Positions 1 to 9,283 of a DNA stretch of 50,817 nucleotides are shown piece after piece. A program made the translations under genes and the position numbers. The DNA comes from Clostridia bacterium. GTDB lineage: Bacteria > Bacillota > Clostridia > Oscillospirales > CAG-272. The stretch lies in assembly GCA_017508195.1 (NCBI GenBank), contig JAFVZL010000049.1, forward strand, positions 1 to 50,817. Direction: 5' to 3'. Position 1 is the stretch's first letter; every line of letters starts with the position of its first letter. The notes beneath the pieces were generated by a model that did not search any database, was not told the origin of the DNA, and saw only the letters and a program-made list of their open reading frames with translations.

Positions 1-10
1 AAAACACTTT

Positions 11-46
11 TGCGGAATCTGGCATTGATCAATGCCAGACCCCGCA
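11..46. other. Stem-loop upstream of scfB
   Basis: A 20-bp perfect palindrome (19-38) sits inside an outer stem of TGCGG (11-15) and CCGCA (42-46). No T-run follows, so it is not a clear terminator. It lies where the region between a SCIFF precursor gene and its maturase gene would be, but the precursor itself is not in this window. A further 9-bp inverted match links bases 3-11 with 108-116. Role unknown; it could be an RNA-processing or attenuation structure. Confidence 0.45.
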
Positions 47-164
47 AATGCTTAAATTATATTTCTGCTCAGGATTCTTGGAACTTGGAATTGCAAAATC
101 TTTCTTAAAAGTGTTGCACTTCTATTGACAATTCACTAAATTTTCTTTACGAACGGAGTAAACT

Positions 165-1544
165 ATGATACATCAGTACAAGCTCGGCGGATATAACGTG
201 GTGCTCGACGTATGCTCGGGCTCGGTGCACGTCGTCGATGACGTTGCATACGATATAATCGCTATGTACGAATACGAGAGCAAGGAAGATATCCTTCTCG
301 AGATGGAGAAAAAATACCTCGGTGTCGACGGTATAACAAAAGAGGATATACTTGAATGCTTCGAGCAGGTAGCGGAGCTTGAAAGCCAAGGCAAGCTCTT
401 CTCCCCCGACACCTTCGAGCCTATGGCGGGAAAGCTTAAGGAAAAGACCTCGGGCGTAGTCAAGGCGCTTTGCCTGCATATCGCCCATACCTGCAACCTC
501 AACTGCTCCTATTGCTTCGCAAGTCAGGGAAAATACCACGGCGAGCGTGCGGTGATGAGTCTCGAGGTAGGTAAAAGGGCTCTTGATTTCCTTGTCGAGA
601 ACTCGGGCACGAGACGCAATCTTGAGGTAGACTTCTTCGGCGGTGAGCCTCTTATGAACTTCGAGGTCGTAAAGGAGCTCGTTGCCTACTCAAGAAGCAT
701 CGAAAAGGAAAAGGGCAAGAACTTCCGCTTCACGCTTACCACAAACGGCGTCCTTATCGACGACGACGTCATAGATTTCGCTAACCGCGAGTGCCACAAC
801 GTAGTGCTCAGCCTTGACGGCAGACGAGAGATACACGACCGCTTCAGAGTCGACTACGCGGGCAAGGGCAGCTTCGACCGTATCGTGCCGAAGTTCCAAA
901 AGCTTGTCGAGGCGCGTGACGGCAAGGGCTACTACATGCGCGGCACCTTCACGCACGCAAACCCCGACTTCCTCGAGGATATTAAGGTCATGCTCGACCT
1001 TGGCTTCAACGAGCTCAGTATGGAGCCCGTAGTATGCGCCCCCGGCGACCCCGCGGAGCTCACCGACGAGGATATGGTAATAGTAAAGGATCAGTACGAA
1101 AAGCTCGCGGAACTTATGCTCGAGCGACATAAAGAGGGGCGCCCCTTCACCTTCTATCATTATATGATAGACCTTACCGGCGGCCCCTGCATCTACAAGA
1201 GGATCTCAGGCTGCGGCTCGGGAACGGAATACATGGCGGTCACCCCGTGGGGAGACCTCTACCCCTGCCATCAATTTGTAGGCGAGGAGAAATACAAGCT
1301 CGGTAACATCTATGACGGTGTCACCAATACCCGCGCACAGTGCGAGTTTGCCGAGTGCAACGTATACGCACGCGAGGAGTGCCGCAATTGCTGGGCAAGG
1401 CTCTACTGCTCGGGTGGATGTGCCGCTAACGCCTACCACGCGACAGGCAGCGTAAAGGGCGTTTATGAAAAGGGATGCGAGCTCTTCAAAAAGCGTATGG
1501 AGTGCGCAATAATGCTTGCAATAGCGAAGGAGCTCGACGAATGA
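165..1544 (+). CDS. scfB: Radical SAM/SPASM thioether-forming SCIFF peptide maturase
   Basis: This is a 459-residue radical SAM enzyme. The cluster motif CxxxCxxC is C110, C114 and C117. A SPASM-type C-terminal region carries many cysteines, including the run around CRNC and CSGGC near residues 405-425. The N-terminal 90 residues, with a GGYNVVLDVCSG start, form the precursor-recognition domain typical of SCIFF maturases, which install Cys-Thr thioether bonds in the small six-cysteine SCIFF peptide found across Clostridia. GGAG at 155-158 fits the ATG at 165. The precursor gene normally lies just upstream; the first 164 bases encode nothing like it, so it must lie before the window or elsewhere. 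The stop overlaps the next start (ATGA). Family assignment is firm; the substrate is inferred from the family. Confidence 0.88.
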   Translation: MIHQYKLGGYNVVLDVCSGSVHVVDDVAYDIIAMYEYESKEDILLEMEKKYLGVDGITKEDILECFEQVAELESQGKLFSPDTFEPMAGKLKEKTSGVVKALCLHIAHTCNLNCSYCFASQGKYHGERAVMSLEVGKRALDFLVENSGTRRNLEVDFFGGEPLMNFEVVKELVAYSRSIEKEKGKNFRFTLTTNGVLIDDDVIDFANRECHNVVLSLDGRREIHDRFRVDYAGKGSFDRIVPKFQKLVEARDGKGYYMRGTFTHANPDFLEDIKVMLDLGFNELSMEPVVCAPGDPAELTDEDMVIVKDQYEKLAELMLERHKEGRPFTFYHYMIDLTGGPCIYKRISGCGSGTEYMAVTPWGDLYPCHQFVGEEKYKLGNIYDGVTNTRAQCEFAECNVYAREECRNCWARLYCSGGCAANAYHATGSVKGVYEKGCELFKKRMECAIMLAIAKELDE

Positions 1545-2872
1545 TAAGCACTCCGATATCGGATTTCGTAGAAAAATATGCTAAATCGGATATAACGAGG
1601 CTACATATGCCGGGACACAAGGGTGTCGGCAATATCGAGGCTTATGACATCACCGAGGTGCTCGGTGCAGACAGCCTTTTTGACCCCGACGGTATTATCA
1701 GGGAGAGCGAGGAAAACGTATCAAGGCTCTTTGGCGCTCCTACCTATTACTCCACCGAGGGATCCTCTCTCGCAATACGCGCGATGATCTATCTTGCCGC
1801 GATCGATGCGAGGCTGAAGGGCAAGGAGCCAAAGGTCCTCGCAGGAAGAAATGCACACCGCGTTTTCGTAAGTGCAGCGGCTCTGCTCGACCTCGAGGTT
1901 GAATGGCTCACGGGCGATGGCGGTTATCTTTCGTGCGGAGTAACGGCAGGCGACGTCGACAATGCGCTTTCCGGAGATAGCACTCTGACCGCGGTATACC
2001 TCACCTCACCCGATTATCTTGGCAACACCGTAGATATCAAGGCTATATCCGAGGTATGTAAAAGACACGGGGCTTTGCTCCTTATCGATAATGCACACGG
2101 AGCATATTTAAAATTTCTCACACCCTCGCGCCACCCCATCGACCTCGGGGCGGATATGTGTGCGGATTCAGCGCACAAGACTCTCTCCGTGCTGACGGGC
2201 GGAGCCTATCTTCACCTCTCGGATTCTATATCTTTAAAGGTGTCCGTGATGGCGAAGGATGCACTCGCGCTCTTCGCCTCGACCAGCCCGTCATATCTCA
2301 TTCTTGCATCACTCGACAGAATGAACGAGTACTTAGACGGAGATTATAGGCGCGATTTGACAACTCTTGTTGACAAAATCAAAGTTGTTAAGCAAAAGCT
2401 GGCGGAAAACGGCTACACACTTATCGGTGACGAGCCGATGAAGATAACGATCGATGCATCGCTCTACGGTTATAGGGGTGATGCTCTCGCCAACCTATTA
2501 CGGGCAAGCGGTATAGAGCCCGAGTTTTCGGATAGAGATTACGTTACGCTGATGCCGTCAGTATCTGACACGGGTGCCGTGGAAAAGCTTCTCGACGTGC
2601 TTCTTGAAATTCCGGGAAAAGCACCCATACAAGATAATTCACTAAGGGTACTCTCTCCCGAGCGTGTAATGTCAATACGCGAGGCAACGATGATGCCCTA
2701 TGAGTCCGTACCGCTTTCTGAGTGTGCGGGCAGAATTCTGGCGGTTGCAGACGCGTCTTGTCCGCCCGCCGTCCCCATCCTGTTCCCGGGTGAGAGAATA
2801 ACCGAGGAGCACATTTCAGTCTTCGGCTACTATGGAAAAACCGCGCTTAAGGTAATAAAAGAAAAGATTTAA
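1541..2872 (+). CDS. Orn/Lys/Arg decarboxylase family PLP enzyme
   Basis: This is a 443-residue PLP enzyme of fold type I. HMPGHKG near residue 24 and DSAHKTL with K213 as the Schiff-base lysine are signatures of the Orn/Lys/Arg decarboxylase major domain. The protein is short for the family, lacks the N-terminal wing domain of inducible enterobacterial decarboxylases, and resembles the YaaO/SpeA type of Firmicutes. Such enzymes make polyamines or cadaverine; the amino acid used cannot be read from the sequence. The ATG at 1541 is chosen because it overlaps the scfB stop by four bases and precedes the first conserved residues; an upstream in-frame ATG at 1475 would lie deep inside scfB. The pair is probably translationally coupled. 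Confidence 0.8.
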   Translation: MISTPISDFVEKYAKSDITRLHMPGHKGVGNIEAYDITEVLGADSLFDPDGIIRESEENVSRLFGAPTYYSTEGSSLAIRAMIYLAAIDARLKGKEPKVLAGRNAHRVFVSAAALLDLEVEWLTGDGGYLSCGVTAGDVDNALSGDSTLTAVYLTSPDYLGNTVDIKAISEVCKRHGALLLIDNAHGAYLKFLTPSRHPIDLGADMCADSAHKTLSVLTGGAYLHLSDSISLKVSVMAKDALALFASTSPSYLILASLDRMNEYLDGDYRRDLTTLVDKIKVVKQKLAENGYTLIGDEPMKITIDASLYGYRGDALANLLRASGIEPEFSDRDYVTLMPSVSDTGAVEKLLDVLLEIPGKAPIQDNSLRVLSPERVMSIREATMMPYESVPLSECAGRILAVADASCPPAVPILFPGERITEEHISVFGYYGKTALKVIKEKI

Positions 2873-2922
2873 CTCTTTATCCGCATATACCTGAGGGCGT
2901 GTAACAAAATTTAAAGCTGTGT

Positions 2923-2969
2923 AAAACAAGAGGAAAACGCAACCATTGCGTTTTCCTCTTGTTTTGTTT
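2923..2969. terminator. Strong bidirectional terminator
   Basis: A perfect 20-bp stem (2923-2942 with 2946-2965) has a 3-base loop. T-rich sequence follows on the plus strand, and the A-rich left arm gives a U-run on the minus strand. It lies between the convergent ends of the decarboxylase gene and the long minus-strand operon, so it can stop both. Confidence 0.85.
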
Positions 2970-3058
2970 ATAAAGACAAATACGTGAAAATTCTTATCTC
3001 GGTATGAACTCACCGTTATGGCAAGCTCTGCTCCCAAGTCAATCTTCCTTTGTGTGTC

Positions 3059-4591
3059 TTACTTATATTCCTCGAGAACCTCTTTTAAGAGCTTCGGATC
3101 GTCAGTCATTATTGCATCACATCCGAGCTCGATAAGCCTTCTCATCTCGTCGGGATCGTTTATAGTCCAATACTGAACTGCTATATTTCTCCTGTGTGCA
3201 CGGTCGATGAGAGTTTTCTGATCGAGCGGAAGCTCGATACCAATATCATAGCTCATCGGTATCTGAAGGCAGGCAAAATCACTGTCGTTGAAGATATTTA
3301 CGAGGAGAAGCTGGGTTATGATGAAGCCCGCAGCAGTACCCGTGGGCGCACCGCGTAAAAGATCCGAGTACTTGTCCTTCAGCTCTGCCTCGATCTCATC
3401 GTGGAAGGTTCCTACTACGATATTATCCCTGTACTTAGGATAGTTGTTCAGAGTATCGTTAAGTATCCTTGCAGCCTCGTACCCGCGCTCACCGCTATCC
3501 TTTATCTCAACTATAAATAAAAGATCCGGATGGCTCTCGTAAAACTCCGAGAAAAGCTTCTCGACCGTTGCGATCTGAAGCCCCGTCAGGGCAGGATCGG
3601 TCTCATCCTTGTAAATCCTATCACCGTTTTCATCCTCGAAGTAATAACCGAAGTTATACTGTTCGAGCTCGGCAAGAGTCATATCCTTTATGTAGTGCCT
3701 GTTCGACTTCGTTTTACAAAGCTCCTCGACCTCATCAAGAGATATGTCACCGTTTACGTTACAGGTCTCATCAATGTAAGAGTCGTGATTATAAACGAGA
3801 TATCCGTCCTTTGTGAGGTAGAGATCGCTCTCTATTATATCAACACCTATCTCTCTAACCGCCTCGCGGAATGCTAGCATGGTGTTCTCGGGGTTGTTAT
3901 CACCGCCGCCTCTGTGCGCGGCTATCATCGGGAGCTCTCCGTCTAAAACAATAAAGGGGTTACTGTCTACGTTCTTTTTGGGCGGGATAATATTTATAAC
4001 AGCGAAGAAAAGAATAACCGAGGCAAGTATTGCCGCAGTGATGATCAATCCGAGGTGTCTTTTCGGCTTTTCTTCTTTAAGACTATTGTCTGTTACGGCT
4101 TCTTCCTTTACTGCTTCTTCCTTTGGGGTACCTTCGCTCGTGATGTCATCCGTCTGAGCATCTTCCTTAGCAGCAGAAAAGGATTTTTTCATAGGTACAT
4201 GCACCCTTCCCTGCTCGAGCTCTCTGTCACCGCACTCAATATAGCCGAGCCTTTCATAGAACGGTGCAGCATGCTCCTGCGCGTGGATTATGACCGCCTC
4301 GGCACCGAGCGAGCGGATATGCTCCTCTCCTCGGATAATGAGTGCCTTGCCGACACCCGAACCGCGCCTTTCCTTAAGCACGGCAAGTCTGCCGAAAAGA
4401 TAAACGCCGTCCTCGTCTGTCTTTAAGATCCTGAGAGTTCCTATTGCCTCATCACCCTCGTATGCAACGAGATGGGTGGCGTAAGCATCCTCCTCGCCCT
4501 CGAAATCATCGAAGCCCTGTTCGTCAACAAAGACCTTAATTCTTATATCGAGCGACTCTTTCGGTAGCTTATTGTAAATCTTTATTTCCAT
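3059..4591 (-). CDS. GNAT acetyltransferase - membrane helix - GDPD fusion
   Basis: This 510-residue protein joins two enzyme domains. Residues 1-135 form a GNAT acetyltransferase fold (FVDEQGF near 21-27; acetyl-CoA loop RRGSGVGKAL at 75-84). Residues 138-178 are a charged, probably disordered linker. Residues 180-202 form one membrane helix preceded by KPKRH, which predicts the N-terminus inside. From about 222 there is a glycerophosphodiester phosphodiesterase domain (HRGG at 226, ENTM, catalytic-type E and D residues in IESD, and YNHD). The GDPD would then face outside while the acetyltransferase is cytosolic. A possible internal start at M134 has only a weak ribosome site, so one polypeptide is more likely. 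It is the last gene of the ten-gene run. Substrates are unknown. Confidence 0.82.
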   Translation of the reverse strand: MEIKIYNKLPKESLDIRIKVFVDEQGFDDFEGEEDAYATHLVAYEGDEAIGTLRILKTDEDGVYLFGRLAVLKERRGSGVGKALIIRGEEHIRSLGAEAVIIHAQEHAAPFYERLGYIECGDRELEQGRVHVPMKKSFSAAKEDAQTDDITSEGTPKEEAVKEEAVTDNSLKEEKPKRHLGLIITAAILASVILFFAVINIIPPKKNVDSNPFIVLDGELPMIAAHRGGGDNNPENTMLAFREAVREIGVDIIESDLYLTKDGYLVYNHDSYIDETCNVNGDISLDEVEELCKTKSNRHYIKDMTLAELEQYNFGYYFEDENGDRIYKDETDPALTGLQIATVEKLFSEFYESHPDLLFIVEIKDSGERGYEAARILNDTLNNYPKYRDNIVVGTFHDEIEAELKDKYSDLLRGAPTGTAAGFIITQLLLVNIFNDSDFACLQIPMSYDIGIELPLDQKTLIDRAHRRNIAVQYWTINDPDEMRRLIELGCDAIMTDDPKLLKEVLEEYK

Positions 4592-4610
4592 ATTAGTATT
4601 ACCTCATCGT

Positions 4611-5453
4611 TTATTTTGAATCGTCGATGTCATTATCATACTCTGCCCTAGAAGCAGATACCGTAACTATCTCTTCCGTTTCTTTGATACCCTCGGTGCC
4701 CTCCTCTCTGTCATTGATTTTCTCGTCAGCCCTTTTTCCCCTTAAGGACTCGGGTATGAACATCTCGGTCGCAACGTCGAGCAGCCTCATGCACTGCATA
4801 CCTATCGTCAGAACGAGAACGACACCCGCAAGATATGCGAGCAGAGTCGCCTCATGACTTCCGAAAAGATCTATCATATATATCGAGCTGCTTCCGTACG
4901 GGTCCATGCCGAAATAGGTCTTATGGAATACGTAGTTTATAAACACTCCGAAGCCTATGACGGAAAACCAGAATACGATCGACCTTACCCAAGATTTAAA
5001 ATCAGGCTTCACCTGTCCCGAGAGCACTAAGAACATACCGAACAGTGCCGCGACCAGATGACACGCAGCCTCGCTGGTATAAATGAAGTTCGCTTCTATA
5101 TTGAAGCTGAAAAGATAGGCGTGCTCGGGGCTTATCATAAGCGCTAGGAACAGACCCACCGTAAGATTCGACAGTGCCGCATATGCATACTCGCGCACCT
5201 TATCGTTAAGAAATACCGTCAGCGGTATCAGGGTGCAGACAAAGGGACTGATGTTCTCGAAGGTCATCCAGCCCGAATCGAGCATGCCGCGCTCAAACCC
5301 GGCAAGATTCCAACAAAAATACACTACAATGTCGGCAATAATAAATGCTACGTTCCATATCTTCGGATCCATTCTATACCTGTAAAGGCACATCAGAACC
5401 ATGCTAGTGAAGAAGAAAAGCACCATTATGCCTACCATAAGCATCATGTTCAT
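4611..5453 (-). CDS. Multi-pass membrane protein, function unknown
   Basis: A 280-residue hydrophobic protein with about seven predicted membrane segments in the first 235 residues, followed by a charged cytosolic tail rich in Glu and Asp. GAGAGG precedes the ATG. Size and layout recall the YwaF/TIGR02206 group of membrane proteins, but I do not see a diagnostic motif and would not name it. It is 11 bases downstream of the leucine-rich-repeat gene and 19 bases upstream of the GNAT-GDPD gene, so it is almost certainly co-transcribed with both and may be their membrane partner. Confidence 0.65.
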   Translation of the reverse strand: MNMMLMVGIMVLFFFTSMVLMCLYRYRMDPKIWNVAFIIADIVVYFCWNLAGFERGMLDSGWMTFENISPFVCTLIPLTVFLNDKVREYAYAALSNLTVGLFLALMISPEHAYLFSFNIEANFIYTSEAACHLVAALFGMFLVLSGQVKPDFKSWVRSIVFWFSVIGFGVFINYVFHKTYFGMDPYGSSSIYMIDLFGSHEATLLAYLAGVVLVLTIGMQCMRLLDVATEMFIPESLRGKRADEKINDREEGTEGIKETEEIVTVSASRAEYDNDIDDSK

Positions 5454-5464
5454 GGGAATACCTC

Positions 5465-6427
5465 TCAGTCGGTGTCCTTGCCGGTACCGTCCGAATCATC
5501 GGAATTTTCGCTATCGGAATTTTCGCTATCGGAATTCTCATCCTCGGGTTCATATCCCCAATTCAGCACAGCTCCCTCGGCGCACCATCCGTGCGACCAG
5601 CCGACGGGCTTGTCCGCTTCGTCAATCGGAATATTTATTACAATATCCGCTTGATCAAAAGCACCGTATCCGATACTGACAAGCGATTCAGGAAGAGTTA
5701 TCTCTTTAAGAGATACGCACCCCTCGAACGCACCTTTGTCTATACTTAACAGATTGCCGTTGAATATCACCTCGGAGAGCGAGGTGCAGCCTATGAACGC
5801 ACCCGTTCCGATTTTCTCTAAGGTTTCGGGCAATGTCACGGATACGAGTCCCTCACATCCGTAGAACGCACTCTCGCCAATGTTCGTGAGCGTTCCCGGC
5901 AGAGCTATGCTCTCAAGAGAGGTGCAGCCCGAAAATGCACCCTTCCCTATGGAAATAATACCGTCGAGCATGTAAATATTCTTGATTGACCCGCAATTCT
6001 CGAATGCCCCCTCCTTGATGCCGAGAACCTTCTTACCGTCGTGATATGCACCGATGTACACGTCACCGTAAAGATCCTTGAAGCATCCCGAGATAACGCA
6101 ATAATTACTCTCAGGGGCGCTCTCGTATTCAATTCCCTCCGTGGTCTCATACTCCCAGACCGCACGGATAACGAGATCCTTCGTCACCTGCTTATAGGAT
6201 GCGCTCCACGAGTGAAGATAGCAGCCGTCCTTTGCCGCGACGGGTGGGGTTGCATTACCGCCCTGAACTATCGACTGAACGAGATCTCCGCTGAGAAGCG
6301 TGCCCCCGTTCAGGTCAAAGGTAACGGTGTATGTTTTCTTGCCCGCGAAGAAGACGAGAAGAAGTATAACTATTACTGCAATAAACTCTACTCCGAAAAT
6401 TATTCCGAGCTTAATTTTTTGTTTCAT
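5465..6427 (-). CDS. Membrane-anchored BspA-type leucine-rich-repeat protein
   Basis: This 320-residue protein has an N-terminal membrane anchor (about residues 4-27). A short InlB/Flg_new-like module follows (YTVTFDLNGGTLL and the W-x-A-x-Y pattern, residues 33-92). About five LRR_5 repeats follow, each with the pattern IGxGAFxGCxSLxxxxLP (about 120-270). The C-terminal tail is a low-complexity run of Ser, Asp, Glu and Asn. No sortase motif is present. The layout predicts an extracellular binding or adhesion protein held by its N-terminal helix. GAGGA lies upstream of the ATG. It is embedded in the hydrolase operon, which suggests surface capture of a substrate; that role is inference. Confidence 0.75.
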   Translation of the reverse strand: MKQKIKLGIIFGVEFIAVIVILLLVFFAGKKTYTVTFDLNGGTLLSGDLVQSIVQGGNATPPVAAKDGCYLHSWSASYKQVTKDLVIRAVWEYETTEGIEYESAPESNYCVISGCFKDLYGDVYIGAYHDGKKVLGIKEGAFENCGSIKNIYMLDGIISIGKGAFSGCTSLESIALPGTLTNIGESAFYGCEGLVSVTLPETLEKIGTGAFIGCTSLSEVIFNGNLLSIDKGAFEGCVSLKEITLPESLVSIGYGAFDQADIVINIPIDEADKPVGWSHGWCAEGAVLNWGYEPEDENSDSENSDSENSDDSDGTGKDTD

Positions 6428-6465
6428 TTAAAAATCCTCATTTGGTTTTATACATATGGTGCCAC

Positions 6466-7782
6466 TCAAGGCTTGATGATATCGTAGACGGGCTCACCGT
6501 CAGCGTCGGGAAGAAATACTCCGAGCACCTGCGCCATGGTAGGTGCATGGTTGAGAATACTTCCCTCGGGAATGATAACTCCCTTTTCAAATGACGGTCC
6601 CGAAGCGATAAATACGGGCTGCGGTCCCTTTTCGGGCATATGACCGTGCGTTCCTTTACCAAATCTGTAGTCACCGAGATCGTAGCCCCTTACAGATGGA
6701 CGCTCGAGATGCTCACCGAACGAGGTATATCCGTCACCCTCGAGCACGAAGGAGAAGTCACCGGTAAGCCCGTAAAGCCTCTCGGTTTCCTCTTTGGTGA
6801 AAACACGCTCAAAGCCGTATATTCCCTCCTCCGCCATATCCATAAGCAGATTATAGACTCTCATATTCAACTCACCGTCCTCGGGGCGTGAGAGGTATAC
6901 TCTTGCAGAAGCACCGCCCGAGCTGACGTACGCCTCGTAGGACATAAGGTCTCCATCATCGTCAACCTCGATAAGGCCGTTGTCTTTAAGATACACGTTA
7001 GGAGATACCACTCGCGTTATATTGATGTGACCGTGATCGGAAAGCAGAATGAAATCGGTCTCTTCATATATGCCCGCATCCTCGCACGCCGCGATAAGCG
7101 AGCCGAGCATGATATCCGTCTCATCGAGCGCGAGCCTGACTCCCTCTCCGAAAACGCCTGTTGCATGACGCCTGTTGTCAACGTAAGACGGGTGGGTCAG
7201 GAGAAGATTTGGCTTATAGCGCCTTATTATCTCGGATGCGCAGAATATCTGGAATCTATCTATATCAGGATGCTCGTCACGGTATCCGAAATGCGAAATT
7301 CCTTCCTCGATAATATCCATAACGGCATCACTCGCGCCCATCTCGCGATAGACCTCGAGCACGTTATCCTCTCTGCCATCAAAGTAATAATTCATAAGCC
7401 CCGGCACAAGATAATCGATGACCTCGCCTCCCCCGACGGTAAGCGGCCAGCTCGAAGCTGCCGTGGTAAGCCCCGCGCGCTTTGCAGCGTGAAGAATGGT
7501 ATCGCACTTAATGTCCGAAAGGTCGTTGAACCAGGGGGCAGGTCTTGCAGTCGGATCGTTCGGGTCGAATATCATATTACTGATTATGCCCGTTTTACCT
7601 GTGGGGCATCCCGTCATAATAGCGGAATGCACAGGGTGAGTCAGCGACGGATACACCGTCTTAACGCGCTCGATTATCGAGGCATTTTCCATTATTTTAG
7701 CAAAATTCGGTAGTGTTCTTGCATATTCAAGATCCTCGTAGACGAGGGCGTCTATGCTCACTACTATAAGATGCTTTCCCAT
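6466..7782 (-). CDS. Type I phosphodiesterase / nucleotide pyrophosphatase family enzyme
   Basis: A 438-residue member of the alkaline-phosphatase superfamily. The first metal ligand is D11 in VVSIDAL, and the nucleophile threonine is T48 in YPSLTHPVHSAIMTG, typical of nucleotide pyrophosphatase/phosphodiesterases. Later metal ligands are the DxxR/HATG region near 203-212, SDHGH near 248-252, and the HG..P segment (GTHGHMP) close to 375-380. There is no signal peptide, so it should act in the cytosol on a phosphodiester or pyrophosphate. GGGAGA precedes the start. Spacing of 15 bases to the MBL-GDPD gene puts both in one transcript. The substrate is not determinable from sequence. Confidence 0.82.
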   Translation of the reverse strand: MGKHLIVVSIDALVYEDLEYARTLPNFAKIMENASIIERVKTVYPSLTHPVHSAIMTGCPTGKTGIISNMIFDPNDPTARPAPWFNDLSDIKCDTILHAAKRAGLTTAASSWPLTVGGGEVIDYLVPGLMNYYFDGREDNVLEVYREMGASDAVMDIIEEGISHFGYRDEHPDIDRFQIFCASEIIRRYKPNLLLTHPSYVDNRRHATGVFGEGVRLALDETDIMLGSLIAACEDAGIYEETDFILLSDHGHINITRVVSPNVYLKDNGLIEVDDDGDLMSYEAYVSSGGASARVYLSRPEDGELNMRVYNLLMDMAEEGIYGFERVFTKEETERLYGLTGDFSFVLEGDGYTSFGEHLERPSVRGYDLGDYRFGKGTHGHMPEKGPQPVFIASGPSFEKGVIIPEGSILNHAPTMAQVLGVFLPDADGEPVYDIIKP

Positions 7783-7797
7783 AATTATCTCCCGGTA

Positions 7798-9282
7798 TTA
7801 AACCTGCTCTTTTATATACTCTGTGAGCTTATCGGGGAAGTTGACGGTCATACCGTCTGCCCCTGCATCACATACCGCCTTCATTACGTCTCGGTTCGAG
7901 ATATCCCAGGATCTCACACGGAAGCCGAGTCTATGCCATCTCTCAACTCTCTCGGGGGTGAAATCTCCTGCCGCGGGACAGATCTCGTCTGCTCCTATGC
8001 GTATAAGATCTGCAATCACCCTTTTCTCCTTTTCGTCACCTTCGACATCCTTGGGATAAAGTCTTGTAAGGAATCCGACTCTGAGTTCGGGCGCGCACTC
8101 TTTCATGGCTTCAATTGCACCGAAGATAAACGAGGTAATAATCACCTTGCCCTCGCAGCCGTGCTTGCGGATCATATCAGCGACCTCCCTCTCTATGCCC
8201 GCGACCTTAAGCTCGATAGCAAAGGTGAGATCAAAGTTTTTGAAATGGGAGAGGAAATCGTCGAGAGTGGGTATTTTGTCGCGAAGCTCACCGTTCTTTA
8301 CATCATAGGCGAGAAGCTCCTCGTAGGTGTAATCCTTGATGCTGCCCTCAATCCCGAGAATACGCCCGAGGGTATCGTCGTGATAGAGAACGAGCACTCC
8401 GTCCTTTGTCTTCTGTACGTCGGTCTCGATGCCGTTAGCACCCATATACACACCCGTGTAGAATGAAAGCATAGTATTTTCGGGGCAGTAGGTCGAAGCA
8501 CCTCTGTGCGCGTAATTAACAAACTCGGTGCGGCTCTCGTCCTTAATGATTCCCATAAGCCGCGCCTCGACCGCGTCGAGGAAGATGCCCCACTCGGTGG
8601 GATCTACGAAGGGGTTGGCAGATGCAGTCTTCATCAGCTCATATTTCTCGGGGGTCTTATTCTGTCTTGCGTGGTTTCCGACAAATACGTCCACCTTCTC
8701 CCTACGCAGTCTTTCGACAGAGTCAAAGAACATACCGCGGAGTCTGTACGGAAATCTCCATTTCGTAGCACTGTCCAGATAGCGTTTTTTAAGCTGATTG
8801 GTGCCCGCACCGCCAAACATACCCGCGCGGTAGGTCACGCCGTTCTCAGTCACGTCAAAGAAGAAGGATACCGTGCCGCGTGTGTGACCGGGAGTCTCAA
8901 GTATGAGTATCTCGGTGTTACCAAGTCTGATCACGTCACCGTCCGACATATCGTAATCGGGCTCGAACCTACCGCGAAGGAAGATCTCGTCCTCCTTTTT
9001 AACGTAGGTCTTTGCTAAGGGTGCGTGCTTTAAGAGCTCAGCGGTCGCAAGGGTGTGATCACCGTGACCGTGGGAGTGGAGAATGATCTTCACGTCCTTG
9101 ATATCGAAGCCCAGCTCCGCCAAGGACTCGATGATAAGCGGCGCATTCTCGACATATCCCGTATCGATAAGAATAAGTCCGTCACCCGTGTCGATAAGAT
9201 GCGAGGATGCCTCGAGCGTACCGACAAAATAAAGGTTTCCGATCATTCTGAAGGGTGTCATTTTTGTAAGATTTACAGCCAT
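7798..9282 (-). CDS. Metallo-beta-lactamase fold - GDPD fusion hydrolase
   Basis: This is a 494-residue two-domain enzyme. Residues 1-235 are a metallo-beta-lactamase fold hydrolase, with HxHxDH as H71, H73, D75 and H76, a further ligand histidine in ETPGHTRG near 130, and GNHAR near 202. From about 255 a glycerophosphodiester phosphodiesterase domain follows (AHRGA, ENTM, ETDVQ, YHDDTLGR). Both active sites look intact. A single-base gap to the downstream peptidase gene and the strong AAAGGAG upstream of the ATG support the boundaries. There is no signal peptide. A plausible reading is sequential hydrolysis of an ester and a glycerophosphodiester in one substrate, but this is inference. Confidence 0.85.
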   Translation of the reverse strand: MAVNLTKMTPFRMIGNLYFVGTLEASSHLIDTGDGLILIDTGYVENAPLIIESLAELGFDIKDVKIILHSHGHGDHTLATAELLKHAPLAKTYVKKEDEIFLRGRFEPDYDMSDGDVIRLGNTEILILETPGHTRGTVSFFFDVTENGVTYRAGMFGGAGTNQLKKRYLDSATKWRFPYRLRGMFFDSVERLRREKVDVFVGNHARQNKTPEKYELMKTASANPFVDPTEWGIFLDAVEARLMGIIKDESRTEFVNYAHRGASTYCPENTMLSFYTGVYMGANGIETDVQKTKDGVLVLYHDDTLGRILGIEGSIKDYTYEELLAYDVKNGELRDKIPTLDDFLSHFKNFDLTFAIELKVAGIEREVADMIRKHGCEGKVIITSFIFGAIEAMKECAPELRVGFLTRLYPKDVEGDEKEKRVIADLIRIGADEICPAAGDFTPERVERWHRLGFRVRSWDISNRDVMKAVCDAGADGMTVNFPDKLTEYIKEQV

Positions 9283-9283
9283 T

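Noticed and set aside
1..164. Search for the SCIFF precursor gene before scfB
   Set aside because: All three plus frames were read; none gives a six-cysteine peptide of about 45 residues. The precursor is probably just outside the window.
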